A DNA stretch of 38,651 nt, taken from contig JAFGNQ010000077.1 of NCBI GenBank assembly GCA_016926925.1, positions 1 to 38,651 on the forward strand. Direction: 5' to 3'. The translations under genes were made by a program, and so were the position numbers. The notes beneath the pieces were generated by a model. The model was given only the letters and a program-made list of their open reading frames with translations. It made no database searches and was not told where the DNA came from. Origin of the DNA: Candidatus Aminicenantota bacterium. GTDB taxonomy: Bacteria; Acidobacteriota; Aminicenantia; Aminicenantales; Aminicenantaceae. Positions within the stretch are counted from its first letter, which is position 1. Every line of letters starts with the position of its first letter. Below are positions 17,241 to 26,483 of the stretch, in pieces.

Positions 17241-18692
17241 TCACCTATCTGCCCACTCGAAGGCACTCAAAAAAGCCAATTTTGCAATATCTGCCATAAT
17301 ATCCGGATTAATCCGGTAAATCGTATCTCCTGTCTGGTGGTAAAACAGATGGGGACCGGTGGAATAAAATGAGGCTGCGGGAATTTTTTTCTTGTAAAAG
17401 GGGGCGTGATCACTCCCTTCGACCGGTTCACTATAGACCTGGGATGCTTTCATTACGCCCATATTCTCATTTGCCTCTTTTATTGTTTGCTGAAATTCGG
17501 CAGGTTGCCCACTGTAATGACAGCTCACACCATCGCCTTCAGCAACCATATCAAAATTAAACATGGCATCGACTTTTTCAAACGGCTTCGGGACGTGGTC
17601 GGCAAAATGACAGGAGCCCTTCAATCCCATTTCCTCTCCTCCAAAAAGGGCAAAGACCACAGATCGCTTTGGTTTTCTTTTTAATTTGGAAAAGGCTTTG
17701 GCCATTTCCATGACAACGGCACTGCCGCTGGCATTGTCATCCGCTCCATTGAACAGCAGCCCTGCATGCTGGCCGCAATGATCGAAATGAGCTCCAATGA
17801 CAAAACATTCTCTTCTCAATTGTGGATCAGATCCTTTCACAAAGCCGACAACGTTATAGCCCACTCCATTCGGATAATTTTGCGATTCCACAACAAATTT
17901 GGCTCTCGATGGCAACGAAAAGGAGATCGGTCTTTTATATTTTTTCAGGTCTGCCTTCAAATCAACAACTTTGATATTTTTTTCTTTGAATAGGATATCC
18001 GCTGCCTCTTCACTGATTACAGCCGGCGTAAAGCCTTCGATCCAGTCCCCATTGGGATTGGCGATGGGTTCCTCGTAAATGTAAAAAAGACCCAAGGCTC
18101 CTTTCCCTTTTGCCGTTTTCATTCGAAGACGGTGCTCATCGTGTTTTTGAAAACCCTTTTCTGAGCGGTCGGGAACTCCTCGAAAACACAAAACGAACTT
18201 TCCCCGGACATCAAGATCCGCATAATCATCATAGCCCAAGTCCGGAGCCGAAACTCCCCATCCCGCAAAAACCACTTCTGCCGCAGAGCTGCCGCTGTCC
18301 GAATAGAGAAGAGGCAGAAAATCTTTCCCAACCTCAAGTTTTATTTCCTGCTCCTTCTGGTCCTCATGAATATAAAACGTCATTTCTGCCTTCCGGACCA
18401 CCACGTACGGAGCAGGAAACGGCTGCAAATATCCGTCTTTTTCACTTATGGTCTTCAATCCCCACTCCTTAAATTTTTGAGCAGCCCATTTTGCGGCTTT
18501 TGTGTAGCCGTCATGGCCGGTATGCCTACCTGCGTACTCCGGTGCACACATTTTTTTAACATAATTATAGGCAGCCATCGGATCGATAGAGTCCAGGCCT
18601 TTTCGAATGTTTTGATCAAGATCTTTAGCCTGAACGAAAATCAACAGTGAACAAAGAAGCCAAATAAAAGCAACAAAAGAGACTTTTTTCAT
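17241..18692 (-). CDS. Exported M28 family metallopeptidase (PA domain plus zinc aminopeptidase)
   Basis: 483 residues from ATG 18692, chosen because GAGGAG lies just upstream and a signal peptide (1-22, ending VQA) then begins at the start. A PA-like insert (about 130-265) splits off the substrate cap. The M28 catalytic domain shows HFDH (302-305), GADDNASG (316-323), the general-base pair E353-E354 in GGEEMG, NFDMV (D381), SDHAPF (H429) and H452 in FYHQTGDT, a full di-zinc set. It likely releases N-terminal amino acids from peptides outside the cytoplasm, which fits a peptide-fermenting habit. A promoter and an attenuator-like hairpin precede it. Confidence 0.92.
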   Translation of the reverse strand: MKKVSFVAFIWLLCSLLIFVQAKDLDQNIRKGLDSIDPMAAYNYVKKMCAPEYAGRHTGHDGYTKAAKWAAQKFKEWGLKTISEKDGYLQPFPAPYVVVRKAEMTFYIHEDQKEQEIKLEVGKDFLPLLYSDSGSSAAEVVFAGWGVSAPDLGYDDYADLDVRGKFVLCFRGVPDRSEKGFQKHDEHRLRMKTAKGKGALGLFYIYEEPIANPNGDWIEGFTPAVISEEAADILFKEKNIKVVDLKADLKKYKRPISFSLPSRAKFVVESQNYPNGVGYNVVGFVKGSDPQLRRECFVIGAHFDHCGQHAGLLFNGADDNASGSAVVMEMAKAFSKLKRKPKRSVVFALFGGEEMGLKGSCHFADHVPKPFEKVDAMFNFDMVAEGDGVSCHYSGQPAEFQQTIKEANENMGVMKASQVYSEPVEGSDHAPFYKKKIPAASFYSTGPHLFYHQTGDTIYRINPDIMADIAKLAFLSAFEWADR

Positions 18693-18725
18693 TGATCTTC
18701 TCCTCATAAATGCAATTTTATATGC

Positions 18726-18749
18726 AAAAACGGAGCCGCTTCTGCGGCT
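18726..18749 (-). terminator. Terminator-like hairpin in the M28 peptidase leader
   Basis: Minus-strand RNA: AGCCGC-AGAA-GCGGCT (perfect 6-bp stem, tetraloop, 18749-18734), then CCG and UUUUU (18730-18726). It stands between the predicted promoter (18808-18780) and the ATG at 18692, where a rho-independent terminator would act as an attenuator. No obvious alternative pairing partner was found by eye. Confidence 0.5.
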
Positions 18750-18779
18750 GGTATCCGCGGGATTCCGGGTAGATATATG

Positions 18780-18808
18780 TTTATACAGCAAGGTATACTT
18801 CCTTTCAA
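18780..18808 (-). promoter_or_regulatory. Sigma-70-type promoter for the M28 peptidase
   Basis: Minus strand: TTGAAA (18808-18803), 17-nt spacer, TATAAA (18785-18780). It predicts a leader of about 80 nt that contains the terminator-like hairpin. Divergent from the tatA promoter 40 nt away. Confidence 0.6.
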
Positions 18809-18850
18809 GGTTGATCACTCAATCCGGCAAGCGGCCACGACAGGTTTCGG

Positions 18851-18879
18851 TTGACTTATCTAAGGAGACAGGCTATATT
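18851..18879 (+). promoter_or_regulatory. Sigma-70-type promoter for tatA operon
   Basis: TTGACT (18851-18856), 17-nt spacer, TATATT (18874-18879). The start point would be near 18886, about 20 nt before tatA, driving the plus-strand run that extends to 22402. Confidence 0.65.
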
Positions 18880-18905
18880 TGAGTCCCATCCTCGAAAGTT
18901 GAAGA

Positions 18906-19211
18906 ATGATGTTTGGAAATATCGGTTTTCCGGAACTCCTCGTTATCTTCACCATCGCTTTGCTCATTTTCGGCCCTAGAAAACTCCCGGAAGTAGGCAA
19001 ATCCTTAGGCCGCGCTCTCAGAGAGTTCCGAAAGACATCGGACGAAATCAAAGAACGCATCGAAGAAGAGATCCAAGCCGAGGAGTTCAAAGAGATCAAA
19101 CAAGAAATCGATAAGGATATCAAAGGAATCAAAGAGACCGTCAACCCGAGCTTTACAGAAGATATTTATAAGGATTCTGACAAGAATGAGGAAGGAAAAG
19201 AAATCGCCTAA
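18906..19211 (+). CDS. tatA: Sec-independent translocase subunit TatA
   Basis: 101 residues. One N-terminal membrane segment (about 6-22, FPELLVIFTIALLIFGP) ends in the FGP hinge, followed by an amphipathic helix (KLPEVGKSLGRALREFRK) and an acidic-basic tail rich in E and K. It forms the translocation pore of the Tat system. No separate tatB is present, so this is a minimal TatAC system like that of many Gram-positives and some other phyla. M2 at 18909 is an equally possible start. Followed directly by tatC. Confidence 0.93.
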   Translation: MMFGNIGFPELLVIFTIALLIFGPRKLPEVGKSLGRALREFRKTSDEIKERIEEEIQAEEFKEIKQEIDKDIKGIKETVNPSFTEDIYKDSDKNEEGKEIA

Positions 19212-19959
19212 CGGAATGACCTTCCTCGAACACCTCGACGAGCTCCGAAAACGGCTCTTCTACACCTTTCTGGTCGTGATCGTAGCCGTAATCCCCGCCT
19301 GGTTCTTCAGCAAATCTCTCTACCGAATCATTGCGCACCCGGTCACACAATTTCTACCGGAAGGCAAAAAATTGGCCTTCACCTCCCTGACCGCGCCTTT
19401 TATGCTTTACATCAAAGTCTCATTTTTGGCGGCAATCCTGGCCACTATTCCTTTCATTTTTTTCCAGTTGTGGATGTTCATCGCTCCGGGATTGTACCAG
19501 CGGGAAAAAAAGCATGTGATTCCGTTCGTGTTTTTTACGTCATTCTTTTTCATGGCCGGAGCTGTCTTTGCCTACTTCGTCGTCTTCCCCTTCGCCTGTA
19601 ATTTCTTCCTGGGCCTCGGCGCCGACTTCGATCCGGTCATCACCGTAGATCAGTACTTCAGCCTGGCCCTCCGGGTTATCCTCGGAATCGCCCTGGTCTT
19701 CGAACTTCCAACCCTTGCCTTTTTCCTCGCCAGGATCGGCCTCATCACGGCCAGAATGATGATCAAGTACTTCAAGTACGCCGTTCTCGTTATCTTTATC
19801 ATCGCCGCCATCATCACCCCGACTCCGGATATGGTCACTCAAAGCATTATCGCCGTCCCCATGATGGCGCTCTACGGCCTGAGCATACTCATAACTCTGA
19901 TGGTCGGGAAGAGCAGAGAAAAGGAGAAGAAAAAAGCTGACGAAGACCTTGCGGGATAA
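19186..19959 (+). CDS. tatC: Sec-independent translocase subunit TatC
   Basis: 257 residues with six membrane segments. The cytoplasmic N-terminus MTFLEHLDELRKRL contains the signal-peptide contact, and the first periplasmic loop and PTPD motif (ITPTPDM, between TM5 and TM6) are typical. TatC recognises the twin-arginine signal; a clear client in the window is the DUF362 protein at 6233-7282. The start at 19186 overlaps tatA by 26 nt; ATG 19216, 5 nt after the tatA stop, is the alternative. Confidence 0.95.
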   Translation: MRKEKKSPNGMTFLEHLDELRKRLFYTFLVVIVAVIPAWFFSKSLYRIIAHPVTQFLPEGKKLAFTSLTAPFMLYIKVSFLAAILATIPFIFFQLWMFIAPGLYQREKKHVIPFVFFTSFFFMAGAVFAYFVVFPFACNFFLGLGADFDPVITVDQYFSLALRVILGIALVFELPTLAFFLARIGLITARMMIKYFKYAVLVIFIIAAIITPTPDMVTQSIIAVPMMALYGLSILITLMVGKSREKEKKKADEDLAG

Positions 19960-19960
19960 G

Positions 19961-20038
19961 ATGGGACGGAAAGAAAAATTATTCAATAGAACAAAGAACA
20001 TCCTGAGCGAATCCATTCCTGAATTTCTGAAAAAATGA
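19961..20038 (+). CDS. Possible 25-residue small protein between tatC and the kinase
   Basis: An ORF of 25 codons starts 1 nt after the tatC stop and ends by overlapping the next ATG in an ATGA. It encodes a basic N-terminus (MGRKEKLFNR) and ends PEFLKK; the peptide has no membrane segment and could form an amphipathic helix. The exact 1-nt gap and 4-nt overlap are what coupled genes in this genome look like. It could also just be a leader that couples translation of the kinase to tatC. No family is recognised. Confidence 0.4.
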   Translation: MGRKEKLFNRTKNILSESIPEFLKK

Positions 20039-20574
20039 AAAAAGAGGCGAACATCATCGGTCTCACAGGTACGAACGGAGCCGGAAAAGGCGAAGCGGCC
20101 GATTTTTTTGTGCGGCATGGTTTCGCCTATCATTCACTCTCGGACTTGATTCGGGACGAATTGAAAAACCAGGGCCTCGAAAGCACGCGCAACAACCTGA
20201 TCGAGATGGGAAACCGTTTGCGAATAAAATATGGAGCGGATATTCTGGCCAGACGAGCGATGGAAATGGTTAAAGGAAAGACGGTCATCGACAGTATCCG
20301 CAACCCTGACGAAGTCTCCTATCTCCAGCGCAGGAACGATTTTCTTCTTTTGGCAGTAGATGCGCCTCCGGAAATAAGATATGAGCGCGTTACTCGAAGA
20401 GGGAGGGATGAATCCGCCCGGTCCCTGCAAGAATTTATCGCCAAGGAAAAAGTGGAAATGACAGGTCCGGACACAGGGCAGCAGCTGGAACGCTGCATGG
20501 AAATGGCGGATTTCCTGGTCACGAACGACGGCACGCTGGATGCATTCCATCGAAAACTGGAGAAATTTCTATGA
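20035..20574 (+). CDS. P-loop kinase, dephospho-CoA kinase/UPF0200-like
   Basis: 179 residues. The P-loop GLTGTNGAGKGE (9-20) is followed by SLSDLIRDEL (substrate-lid contact region), a conserved VIDSIRNPDEV (about 84-94) and RYERVTRRGRDE with the arginines of an NMP-kinase lid. This pattern (P-loop, SDxIRDE, IDxIRNPDE) resembles the archaeal UPF0200 / dephospho-CoA kinase-like group. The next gene is dCMP deaminase, overlapping by 4 nt, so a nucleotide substrate is a reasonable guess. The substrate is not established. Confidence 0.7.
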   Translation: MKKEANIIGLTGTNGAGKGEAADFFVRHGFAYHSLSDLIRDELKNQGLESTRNNLIEMGNRLRIKYGADILARRAMEMVKGKTVIDSIRNPDEVSYLQRRNDFLLLAVDAPPEIRYERVTRRGRDESARSLQEFIAKEKVEMTGPDTGQQLERCMEMADFLVTNDGTLDAFHRKLEKFL

Positions 20575-21080
20575 GCGACAAAAGGATTTCCAAGCACGAA
20601 TATTATCTGGGAATAGCTAAGGAAGTCGCCCAGAGAAGCACCTGTTTCCGGAGGTTGATAGGAGCCATCATCATCCGGGATGACCAGATCATTTCCACCG
20701 GATATGTCGGTGCTCCCCGCAAAACCAAGGACAGCTTGGAGCACGGTTCCTGCCTGAGGGATAAGCTGAAGATCCCTCACGGACAGAGATACGAACTCTG
20801 CCGTAGCGTCCACGCCGAGCAAAACGCTATCATCAACGCCGCAAGAGCGGGAGTGAGCCTCCTGGGTGGAGACATGTACATCTACGGCAGCGTCTACCAA
20901 ACAGGAGAACCTATCGATGCCCTTCCCTGTTTCATCTGCAAGAAGATGATCATAAATGCCGGAATCCGGCGAGTCATCACCTCGACCGCCCAAGGGAAAA
21001 TGAAGATATTCTTTGTCTCCCGATGGATCAAGGACTGGCAAGAGGGGGACATCATCGATGACAAACAGCAGTACGGCTGA
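20571..21080 (+). CDS. Deoxycytidylate deaminase family protein
   Basis: 169-residue zinc deaminase of the ComEB/dCMP type. The zinc site is H81 and E83 in SVHAEQNAI, plus C120 and C123 in PCFICKKMI. The N-terminal half has the substrate-loop TGYVGAPR and the CLR(D) region typical of dCMP deaminase. It converts dCMP to dUMP for dTMP synthesis. Translationally coupled (ATGA) to the preceding kinase. Confidence 0.88.
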   Translation: MSDKRISKHEYYLGIAKEVAQRSTCFRRLIGAIIIRDDQIISTGYVGAPRKTKDSLEHGSCLRDKLKIPHGQRYELCRSVHAEQNAIINAARAGVSLLGGDMYIYGSVYQTGEPIDALPCFICKKMIINAGIRRVITSTAQGKMKIFFVSRWIKDWQEGDIIDDKQQYG

Positions 21081-21094
21081 GGTCTCATCCGGCA

Positions 21095-22402
21095 ATGAGA
21101 CTCCCGAAGGGAATGGCGCAACAATTTGAGAACCGCAAACAGGCAGGATGGAGGCCTGCATCTCTCTATCTCTGCCTCTCTCTTCTCTTATTTTCGTCCC
21201 TGCATCTCCTTTGGCCCGAAAGGGCTCCCGTCCAGCCCGGCAGCGCGATCCGTTTGGGGAATGAGAGAGCCCTCGCCCAGTTTCCCGCACACCTAGGCGG
21301 CTGCAGGCTGGGTCTGGTGATCAATCACACTTCCGTCCTTGCCGACGGAACCTCTTTGCTGGAGGCGTTCCTCAAGAGGGGGATCGATGTCAGGGCCGTC
21401 TTTACTCCGGAGCATGGTTTTACGGGCCAGGAAGAAGGAGGTTCTTCCATTGCCGACGGCACTGTCAGGGACATTCCGGTTTTCAGCCTTTACGGCGATA
21501 CCAAAAAGCCCGCTCCGGAACACATGCAGAATATCGATGCTTTTGTCTACGATATCCAGGACGTAGGGACCCGCTTTTACACCTATATTACGACTCTGAA
21601 ATATGTTCTGGAAGCGGCTTCGGAAGCCGAAAAAACCGTCTATGTTTTGGATCGGCCCAACCCTCTCGGCGGCATTGTTGTCGAAGGCCCTCTATTGAAG
21701 GAGCGGTTCCGGTCCTTCATCGGTTCGATTCCTATCCCCATCCGCTACGGGCTGACTCCGGGAGAGTTGGCCCTGATGATGAAGGGCGAAGGCTGGGTTC
21801 CCAAAGGCCTGAACCTCCATGTCCTGTCGATGGACAATTGGAAAAGGAGTTATTACTGGGACGACACCGGCCTGACCTGGATCCCGACATCTCCCAACAT
21901 CCCTCACCCGGATACGGCTGTCGCCTTTCCCGGAACAGGCTTGCTCGGAGGAATCATTCTCAACCAGGGCTTGGGGACAGCGCAGCCGTTTCTTCAAATC
22001 GGTGCGCCCTGGCTCGACACGGAACGCCTTGTAGATTCCTTAGGCGATGCCGCAGCCTTCGGCATCCAGCTTAAAATGCTGGCTTATACTCCCCGGTCCC
22101 TTCCCGGGAAAATACTCCAGCCTCCTTACGAAAACAGGGAATGCAAAGGCATACGCATCCGTATTACCGATAAAAAAAAGTTTCTGTCGATCCGCTTCAC
22201 CCTGGCAGTCATCAAAGCTCTGAAGGAAAATCATCCCGAAAATCTGTCCCTCCAGGCCGACAGCCTCAACCGTCTGGTCGGTGACAATATCCTGGAAAAA
22301 TTCCTCAGGGGAAATATCGGTTTTGATGATATGATGAAAACAATCGAAGAAGAGGAACAGTCCTTTTTGGCTTTACGCCGCAAGTACCTGCTTTACGATT
22401 GA
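21095..22402 (+). CDS. DUF1343 / NamZ-like exo-beta-N-acetylmuramidase (GH171)
   Basis: 435 residues. A hydrophobic segment near residues 24-40 is a signal peptide or anchor, so the protein faces the periplasm or exterior. The DUF1343 core is evident: GLVINHTSV, FTPEHGF (TPEHG, with the conserved Glu), VYDIQDVGTRFYTY, DRPNPLGG and SPNIPHPDTA. The founding member, Bacillus subtilis NamZ (YbbC), releases N-acetylmuramic acid from non-reducing ends of peptidoglycan. A role in murein recycling is therefore inferred. ATG 21113 is another possible start. Converges with the ATPase operon with no gap or visible terminator. Confidence 0.85.
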   Translation: MRLPKGMAQQFENRKQAGWRPASLYLCLSLLLFSSLHLLWPERAPVQPGSAIRLGNERALAQFPAHLGGCRLGLVINHTSVLADGTSLLEAFLKRGIDVRAVFTPEHGFTGQEEGGSSIADGTVRDIPVFSLYGDTKKPAPEHMQNIDAFVYDIQDVGTRFYTYITTLKYVLEAASEAEKTVYVLDRPNPLGGIVVEGPLLKERFRSFIGSIPIPIRYGLTPGELALMMKGEGWVPKGLNLHVLSMDNWKRSYYWDDTGLTWIPTSPNIPHPDTAVAFPGTGLLGGIILNQGLGTAQPFLQIGAPWLDTERLVDSLGDAAAFGIQLKMLAYTPRSLPGKILQPPYENRECKGIRIRITDKKKFLSIRFTLAVIKALKENHPENLSLQADSLNRLVGDNILEKFLRGNIGFDDMMKTIEEEEQSFLALRRKYLLYD

Positions 22403-22403
22403 A

Positions 22404-23015
22404 TCAATGGCTGCGGACGATCTCTTTGACCCGCATCAACTGGACCTGGTAGGACCTCTCCATTTCCTCGAGGCGGCTGGATATATACTTGATGGTTTCT
22501 TTGATGTTGGGAATGAGGATATGCTCCAGGGCATTGACTCTGCGCCGGGTGACTTCGATCTCGTTCGCCAGGAGTTCCACCGCTTTCCAAAGCCGGGCCA
22601 TTTCCATCAAATCTTCGAGCACTTCCTGCATCTTCTTCAGCCCGATATCCAACTCGCTTTCAGTGTTGAGCAGATCGTAATCGGACACCTCCAACTTCCG
22701 AACGGCAAACCGGGGCAGAGTGATGTTGAGGATTCTTTCTTTAACGGGCTCCACGACCAGGTCGCCCTCAGGAAGGAACTCTTTCAGCTCGTCCTGAGAA
22801 CTGCGGCTTCTGACGAGAGCAAAAGAGAGAAATACTTTGTCCATTTTTCTCCCCAGATTTTCCTGGATATCGTAGAGCTGGCGCATGATCTCCAGAAACT
22901 GGCGCATGATCTCTTCAAGTTTATCTTTGAGCAGCTTGTGTCCCCTCTCAGCCAGCACGAGCCGCTTGCGCAGCCGGAGCAATTCCATTCGGTTGGGATT
23001 GACGGCTAATCTCAT
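22404..23015 (-). CDS. atpD: V/A-type ATPase subunit D (central rotor)
   Basis: 203 residues from ATG 23015, which overlaps the atpB stop by 4 nt; the longer upstream reading is rejected. The N-terminus [19 protein letters not shown] is the conserved subunit D opening, and most of the protein is long antiparallel coiled coil (about 5-60 and 130-195). It forms the rotor shaft that drives conformational change in A3B3. Last gene of the operon. Confidence 0.95.
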   Translation of the reverse strand: MRLAVNPNRMELLRLRKRLVLAERGHKLLKDKLEEIMRQFLEIMRQLYDIQENLGRKMDKVFLSFALVRSRSSQDELKEFLPEGDLVVEPVKERILNITLPRFAVRKLEVSDYDLLNTESELDIGLKKMQEVLEDLMEMARLWKAVELLANEIEVTRRRVNALEHILIPNIKETIKYISSRLEEMERSYQVQLMRVKEIVRSH

Positions 23016-24388
23016 TTTTCCTCGAGATAGTACTTTTCGATATATTCGGGACGAATTCTCTTGAGCTCCGCCTTGGGAATAGTCCTCAACAGATGCCACC
23101 CCAGATCCAGGGTCTCGATGATGCCGCGAGAAACGAACTCCCCCTGTTTGACGAATTCTTCCTCATACTGATCGGCAAATTTAAGGTAGATTTTGTCGAT
23201 GTCGGAGAGAGCGGCTTCCCCCAGAATCAGGGCCAGCTCCCTGGCTTCCTTTCCCCGGGCGTAGCAGGCAAAAAGTTGATTGAGGACATCGGCATGGTCT
23301 TCTCGTGTCTTGTTCTGGCCGATTCCTTTGTCCTTGAGCCTTGAAAGGCTGGGGAGCACATCGATCGGGGGATAAATCCCTTTCCTGTGAAGCTCCCTGC
23401 TGAGCATGATCTGACCTTCCGTGATGTAGCCGGTAAGATCGGCGATGGGGTGGGTCTTGTCATCTTCGGGCATGGTCAAGATGGGAATAAAAGTGATCGA
23501 ACCCGGCTTGCCTTTGATGCGGCCCGCCCTTTCGTACATTGACGCCAGGTCGGTGTACAGATAGCCGGGATAGCCCCTCCTCCCCGGGATTTCCTTTCTT
23601 GCCGCTGATATTTCCCGCAAGGCCTCGGCATAAAATGTATAATCCACCAGGATGACCAGCACGTGCATATCCAACTCAAAAGCCAGGTACTCGGCGCAGG
23701 TCAGAGTCAACCGCGGAGTCGCCAGCCGCTCGATGGGCGGTTCGTTGGCCAGGTTCAGAAAGAGCACCGCACGTTCCAAAGCGCCCGTGTTCCGGAAATC
23801 CTCGATGAAAAAGTTCGCTTCCTCGAAGGTAATCCCCATGGCGCCGAAAACCACGGCGAACTTTTCCTCTTTTGCCAGGACAGTGGCTTGACGGGCGATC
23901 TGGGCGGCGATTCGGGGGTGGGGCAGCCCGCTTCCAGAAAAAATAGGGAGTTTCTGACCCCTCACCAAGGGATTCATCCCATCGATCGAAGAGATACCTG
24001 TCTGAATGAACTCGGAAGGGTAGTCCCGCGCTTGAGGATTGATGGGACTCCCGTTGATGTCGATCATCTTATCGGGAATGAGCTGAGGTCCTTTATCCTT
24101 GGGTTTCCCTGAACCATCAAAAATGCGCCCGACAATCTCTTCGGAAACTCCGAGTTCTTGCGAACGACCTAGGAACCGGACGCGCGATTTATCCACATCC
24201 AAACCTACGGTCCCCTCAAAAACCTGAACGACCGCCTGTTCCGTCGAAACATCGAGCACGGTTCCTCTTCTCAGCGATCCGTCCGACGCGGCGATTTCCA
24301 CCAACTCTCCGTACTTGACGTCCCTTATCTTTTCGACGATGAGCAGGGGTCCGACGATATTGGATACGGTTAAGTATTCTTTGTACAT
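23012..24388 (-). CDS. atpB: V/A-type ATPase subunit B
   Basis: 458 residues, the non-catalytic nucleotide-binding subunit. Landmarks are [17 protein letters not shown] in place of a true Walker A (as expected for B), [19 protein letters not shown], and the signature [12 protein letters not shown]. It alternates with subunit A in the headpiece. GAGG is spaced 7 nt before ATG 24388; the gene starts 9 nt after atpA. Confidence 0.97.
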   Translation of the reverse strand: MYKEYLTVSNIVGPLLIVEKIRDVKYGELVEIAASDGSLRRGTVLDVSTEQAVVQVFEGTVGLDVDKSRVRFLGRSQELGVSEEIVGRIFDGSGKPKDKGPQLIPDKMIDINGSPINPQARDYPSEFIQTGISSIDGMNPLVRGQKLPIFSGSGLPHPRIAAQIARQATVLAKEEKFAVVFGAMGITFEEANFFIEDFRNTGALERAVLFLNLANEPPIERLATPRLTLTCAEYLAFELDMHVLVILVDYTFYAEALREISAARKEIPGRRGYPGYLYTDLASMYERAGRIKGKPGSITFIPILTMPEDDKTHPIADLTGYITEGQIMLSRELHRKGIYPPIDVLPSLSRLKDKGIGQNKTREDHADVLNQLFACYARGKEARELALILGEAALSDIDKIYLKFADQYEEEFVKQGEFVSRGIIETLDLGWHLLRTIPKAELKRIRPEYIEKYYLEEK

Positions 24389-24397
24389 CTTGGCCTC

Positions 24398-26158
24398 TTA
24401 TTCCTTGCCTCGGAAGAATTCCTTGAAGCCTTCATCGACTTCAACATACGCCTCCAGAATGCCGGGATCTTCCTCGGGCAAAAACTTCAGTTTGGATATC
24501 TTTTCCCTGACTTTCAACGCCAGTATCCTCTCAAGGCTCACACCTTCATCGAGGGCATTGAGTCCGGAATCGTGAAAGTAAAGAATCGTGCGGAGCATCA
24601 GGTATTGTTTCCGGATCGAGGTATAGGTGTCTACGGGGTGGAAAGCGTTTTGATGGAGGAAATCTTCTCTGATCGAGCGTGCCGACTCGAGCACGAGCCG
24701 GTCCTTGGCGGATAAAGACTCAACGCCTACAAGCCGGGCGATCTCCTGAAGTTCCGACTCTTCTTCGAGCAGCCGGATCGCATCTTGACGGAGAGAGGCA
24801 AAATCCTCAGCTACATCCTTCTCCCAGTAGCTTTTGATATTCTCCGTGTAGAGGGAGTAGCTCTGAAGCCAGTTGATAGCCGGAAAATGACGCATGTTGG
24901 CCAGTCGATCATCCAGCGCCCAAAAAACCTTGACCACCTTCAGGGTGGACTGAACCACGGGATCCGAAAGGTCTCCGCCCGGAGGGGAGACGGCCCCGAT
25001 CACGCTCAAGGCCCCGAGGCGATTGTCCGCACCCAAACAGACAACTTTCCCGGCACGTTCGTAGAATTCGGCAAGCCGGCTGGCCAGATAGGCAGGGTAA
25101 GCTTCCTCGCCGGGCATCTCTTCCATTCTGCCCGAGATCTCCCGGAGAGCTTCGGCCCAGCGGCTCGAAGAATCTGCCATCAAAGCCACGGAGTATCCCA
25201 TATCACGAAAGTACTCCGCGATCGTCATGCCCGTGTAAATGGAGGCCTCCCTGGCGGCAACGGGCATGTTCGAGGTGTTGGCGATGATGATGGTCCGCTC
25301 CAGGAGCGGCCTCCCTGTATGCGGGTCCGTCAAATCGGGAAAACTGAGCAGCAGATCAGCGACTTCGTTCCCCCTCTCCCCACAGGCGACAAAGACGATA
25401 ATCTGGGCATCGGACCATTTGGCCAGCTGGTGCTGCACAACTGTTTTACCGCTGCCGAAGGGACCGGGAACACAGGCCGTCCCTCCTTTGGCAAGAGGAA
25501 AGAGCGTGTCCAACACCCTCTGTCCCGTAGACAGAGGCTCATCGGGCATGCGCCGTTCCTGAACTCCCCGATTCTTCCTTATCGACCAGATCTGGTACAT
25601 CTTGACATCAACGGTCCCGGCATCCGTCTTTATCTGCGCGACTGTTTCTTCGACGGAGAATTCGCCCTCCTTGATCTTCTCAACCTTCCCTCTAATACCC
25701 GGAGGAACCATGATTTTATGACTGATCAGAGGAGTCTCCTCCACCTGACCAAGAAAATCGCCTTCACCCACGTCCTGACCTTCACTTGCAAGGGGCATGA
25801 ACGGCCATTTTTTTTCTCTGTCCAACGAAGGAACCTCGATTCCTCGCGTCACATAGTCTCCCTCTTTAGCCCGGATGATGTCCAAAGGTCTCTGGATCCC
25901 ATCATAAATCGAACTGACAAGCCCCGGTCCCAATTCTACGCTCAACGGCTTCTCAGTGAGATAAACGGGCTCTTCCGGACCTATGCCGGTGGTATCCTCG
26001 TAAACTTGAATGAAAGCCTTGTCTTCTCTGAGCTCTATGATTTCACCGATCAGCCCGAGCTCGCCGATTTTGACCATGTCATACATTTTCGCTCCAAGAC
26101 ACCCTGAAGCGACTACCAGAGGACCAGCAACACGAATGATTTTACCTTGTTTCATCAT
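24398..26158 (-). CDS. atpA: V/A-type ATPase catalytic subunit A
   Basis: 586 residues, full length. It contains the non-homologous region that marks V/A-type A subunits (about 120-190), Walker A GPFGSGKT (232-239), the catalytic Glu in ACGERGNE, and [21 protein letters not shown] segments including the P-loop neighbour. It hydrolyses or synthesises ATP. It overlaps atpF by 17 nt; the doublet ATGATG makes 26155 an alternative start with better ribosome-site spacing. Confidence 0.98.
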   Translation of the reverse strand: MMKQGKIIRVAGPLVVASGCLGAKMYDMVKIGELGLIGEIIELREDKAFIQVYEDTTGIGPEEPVYLTEKPLSVELGPGLVSSIYDGIQRPLDIIRAKEGDYVTRGIEVPSLDREKKWPFMPLASEGQDVGEGDFLGQVEETPLISHKIMVPPGIRGKVEKIKEGEFSVEETVAQIKTDAGTVDVKMYQIWSIRKNRGVQERRMPDEPLSTGQRVLDTLFPLAKGGTACVPGPFGSGKTVVQHQLAKWSDAQIIVFVACGERGNEVADLLLSFPDLTDPHTGRPLLERTIIIANTSNMPVAAREASIYTGMTIAEYFRDMGYSVALMADSSSRWAEALREISGRMEEMPGEEAYPAYLASRLAEFYERAGKVVCLGADNRLGALSVIGAVSPPGGDLSDPVVQSTLKVVKVFWALDDRLANMRHFPAINWLQSYSLYTENIKSYWEKDVAEDFASLRQDAIRLLEEESELQEIARLVGVESLSAKDRLVLESARSIREDFLHQNAFHPVDTYTSIRKQYLMLRTILYFHDSGLNALDEGVSLERILALKVREKISKLKFLPEEDPGILEAYVEVDEGFKEFFRGKE

Positions 26159-26483
26159 TACCTCTTCTCTTCACCAATGAATCCGATCCAGTGGCTTTGA
26201 CAGCCATGTCTCTCATCATCCGGCCCAAATGATCGGTGACCACCCTGTAATCAGAAAAGCCGGCTATGACCGGACAAAATTTCCCGGCCATGGCCTCCCT
26301 CTCCTTTGTCAGCGATTTGAAGAACCTCTCGTGTAAAAAGCATAGAGCTATGTTATCTTCTTCAAGCGATTGCAAAACCTGTCGTGCCTCCTCCTCGCTT
26401 TGAGGAGAATAGACACGCACCCCCATCAACCGCAACGGGAAGATAAGATCACAGTCGCCGACGACAGCAACTCTATCAAACAT
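26142..26483 (-). CDS. atpF: V/A-type ATPase subunit F
   Basis: 113 residues from ATG 26483, which overlaps the end of atpC by 8 nt and has AGGTG upstream; a GTG at 26492 would add three residues. The start MFDRVAVVGD and the later CFLHERFF region fit the Rossmann-like subunit F, which binds the rotor and regulates coupling. The position between C and A matches the Thermus operon order. Confidence 0.85.
   Translation of the reverse strand: MFDRVAVVGDCDLIFPLRLMGVRVYSPQSEEEARQVLQSLEEDNIALCFLHERFFKSLTKEREAMAGKFCPVIAGFSDYRVVTDHLGRMMRDMAVKATGSDSLVKRRGNDETR

Noticed and set aside
20319..21290. 323-codon minus-strand open frame across the kinase and dCMP deaminase
   Set aside because: Antisense to two recognisable coupled genes; no domain in the translation.
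24785..26107. 440-codon plus-strand open frame opposite atpA
   Set aside because: It is antisense to a complete, strongly conserved catalytic subunit and its translation shows no domain; it is a shadow of codon use.
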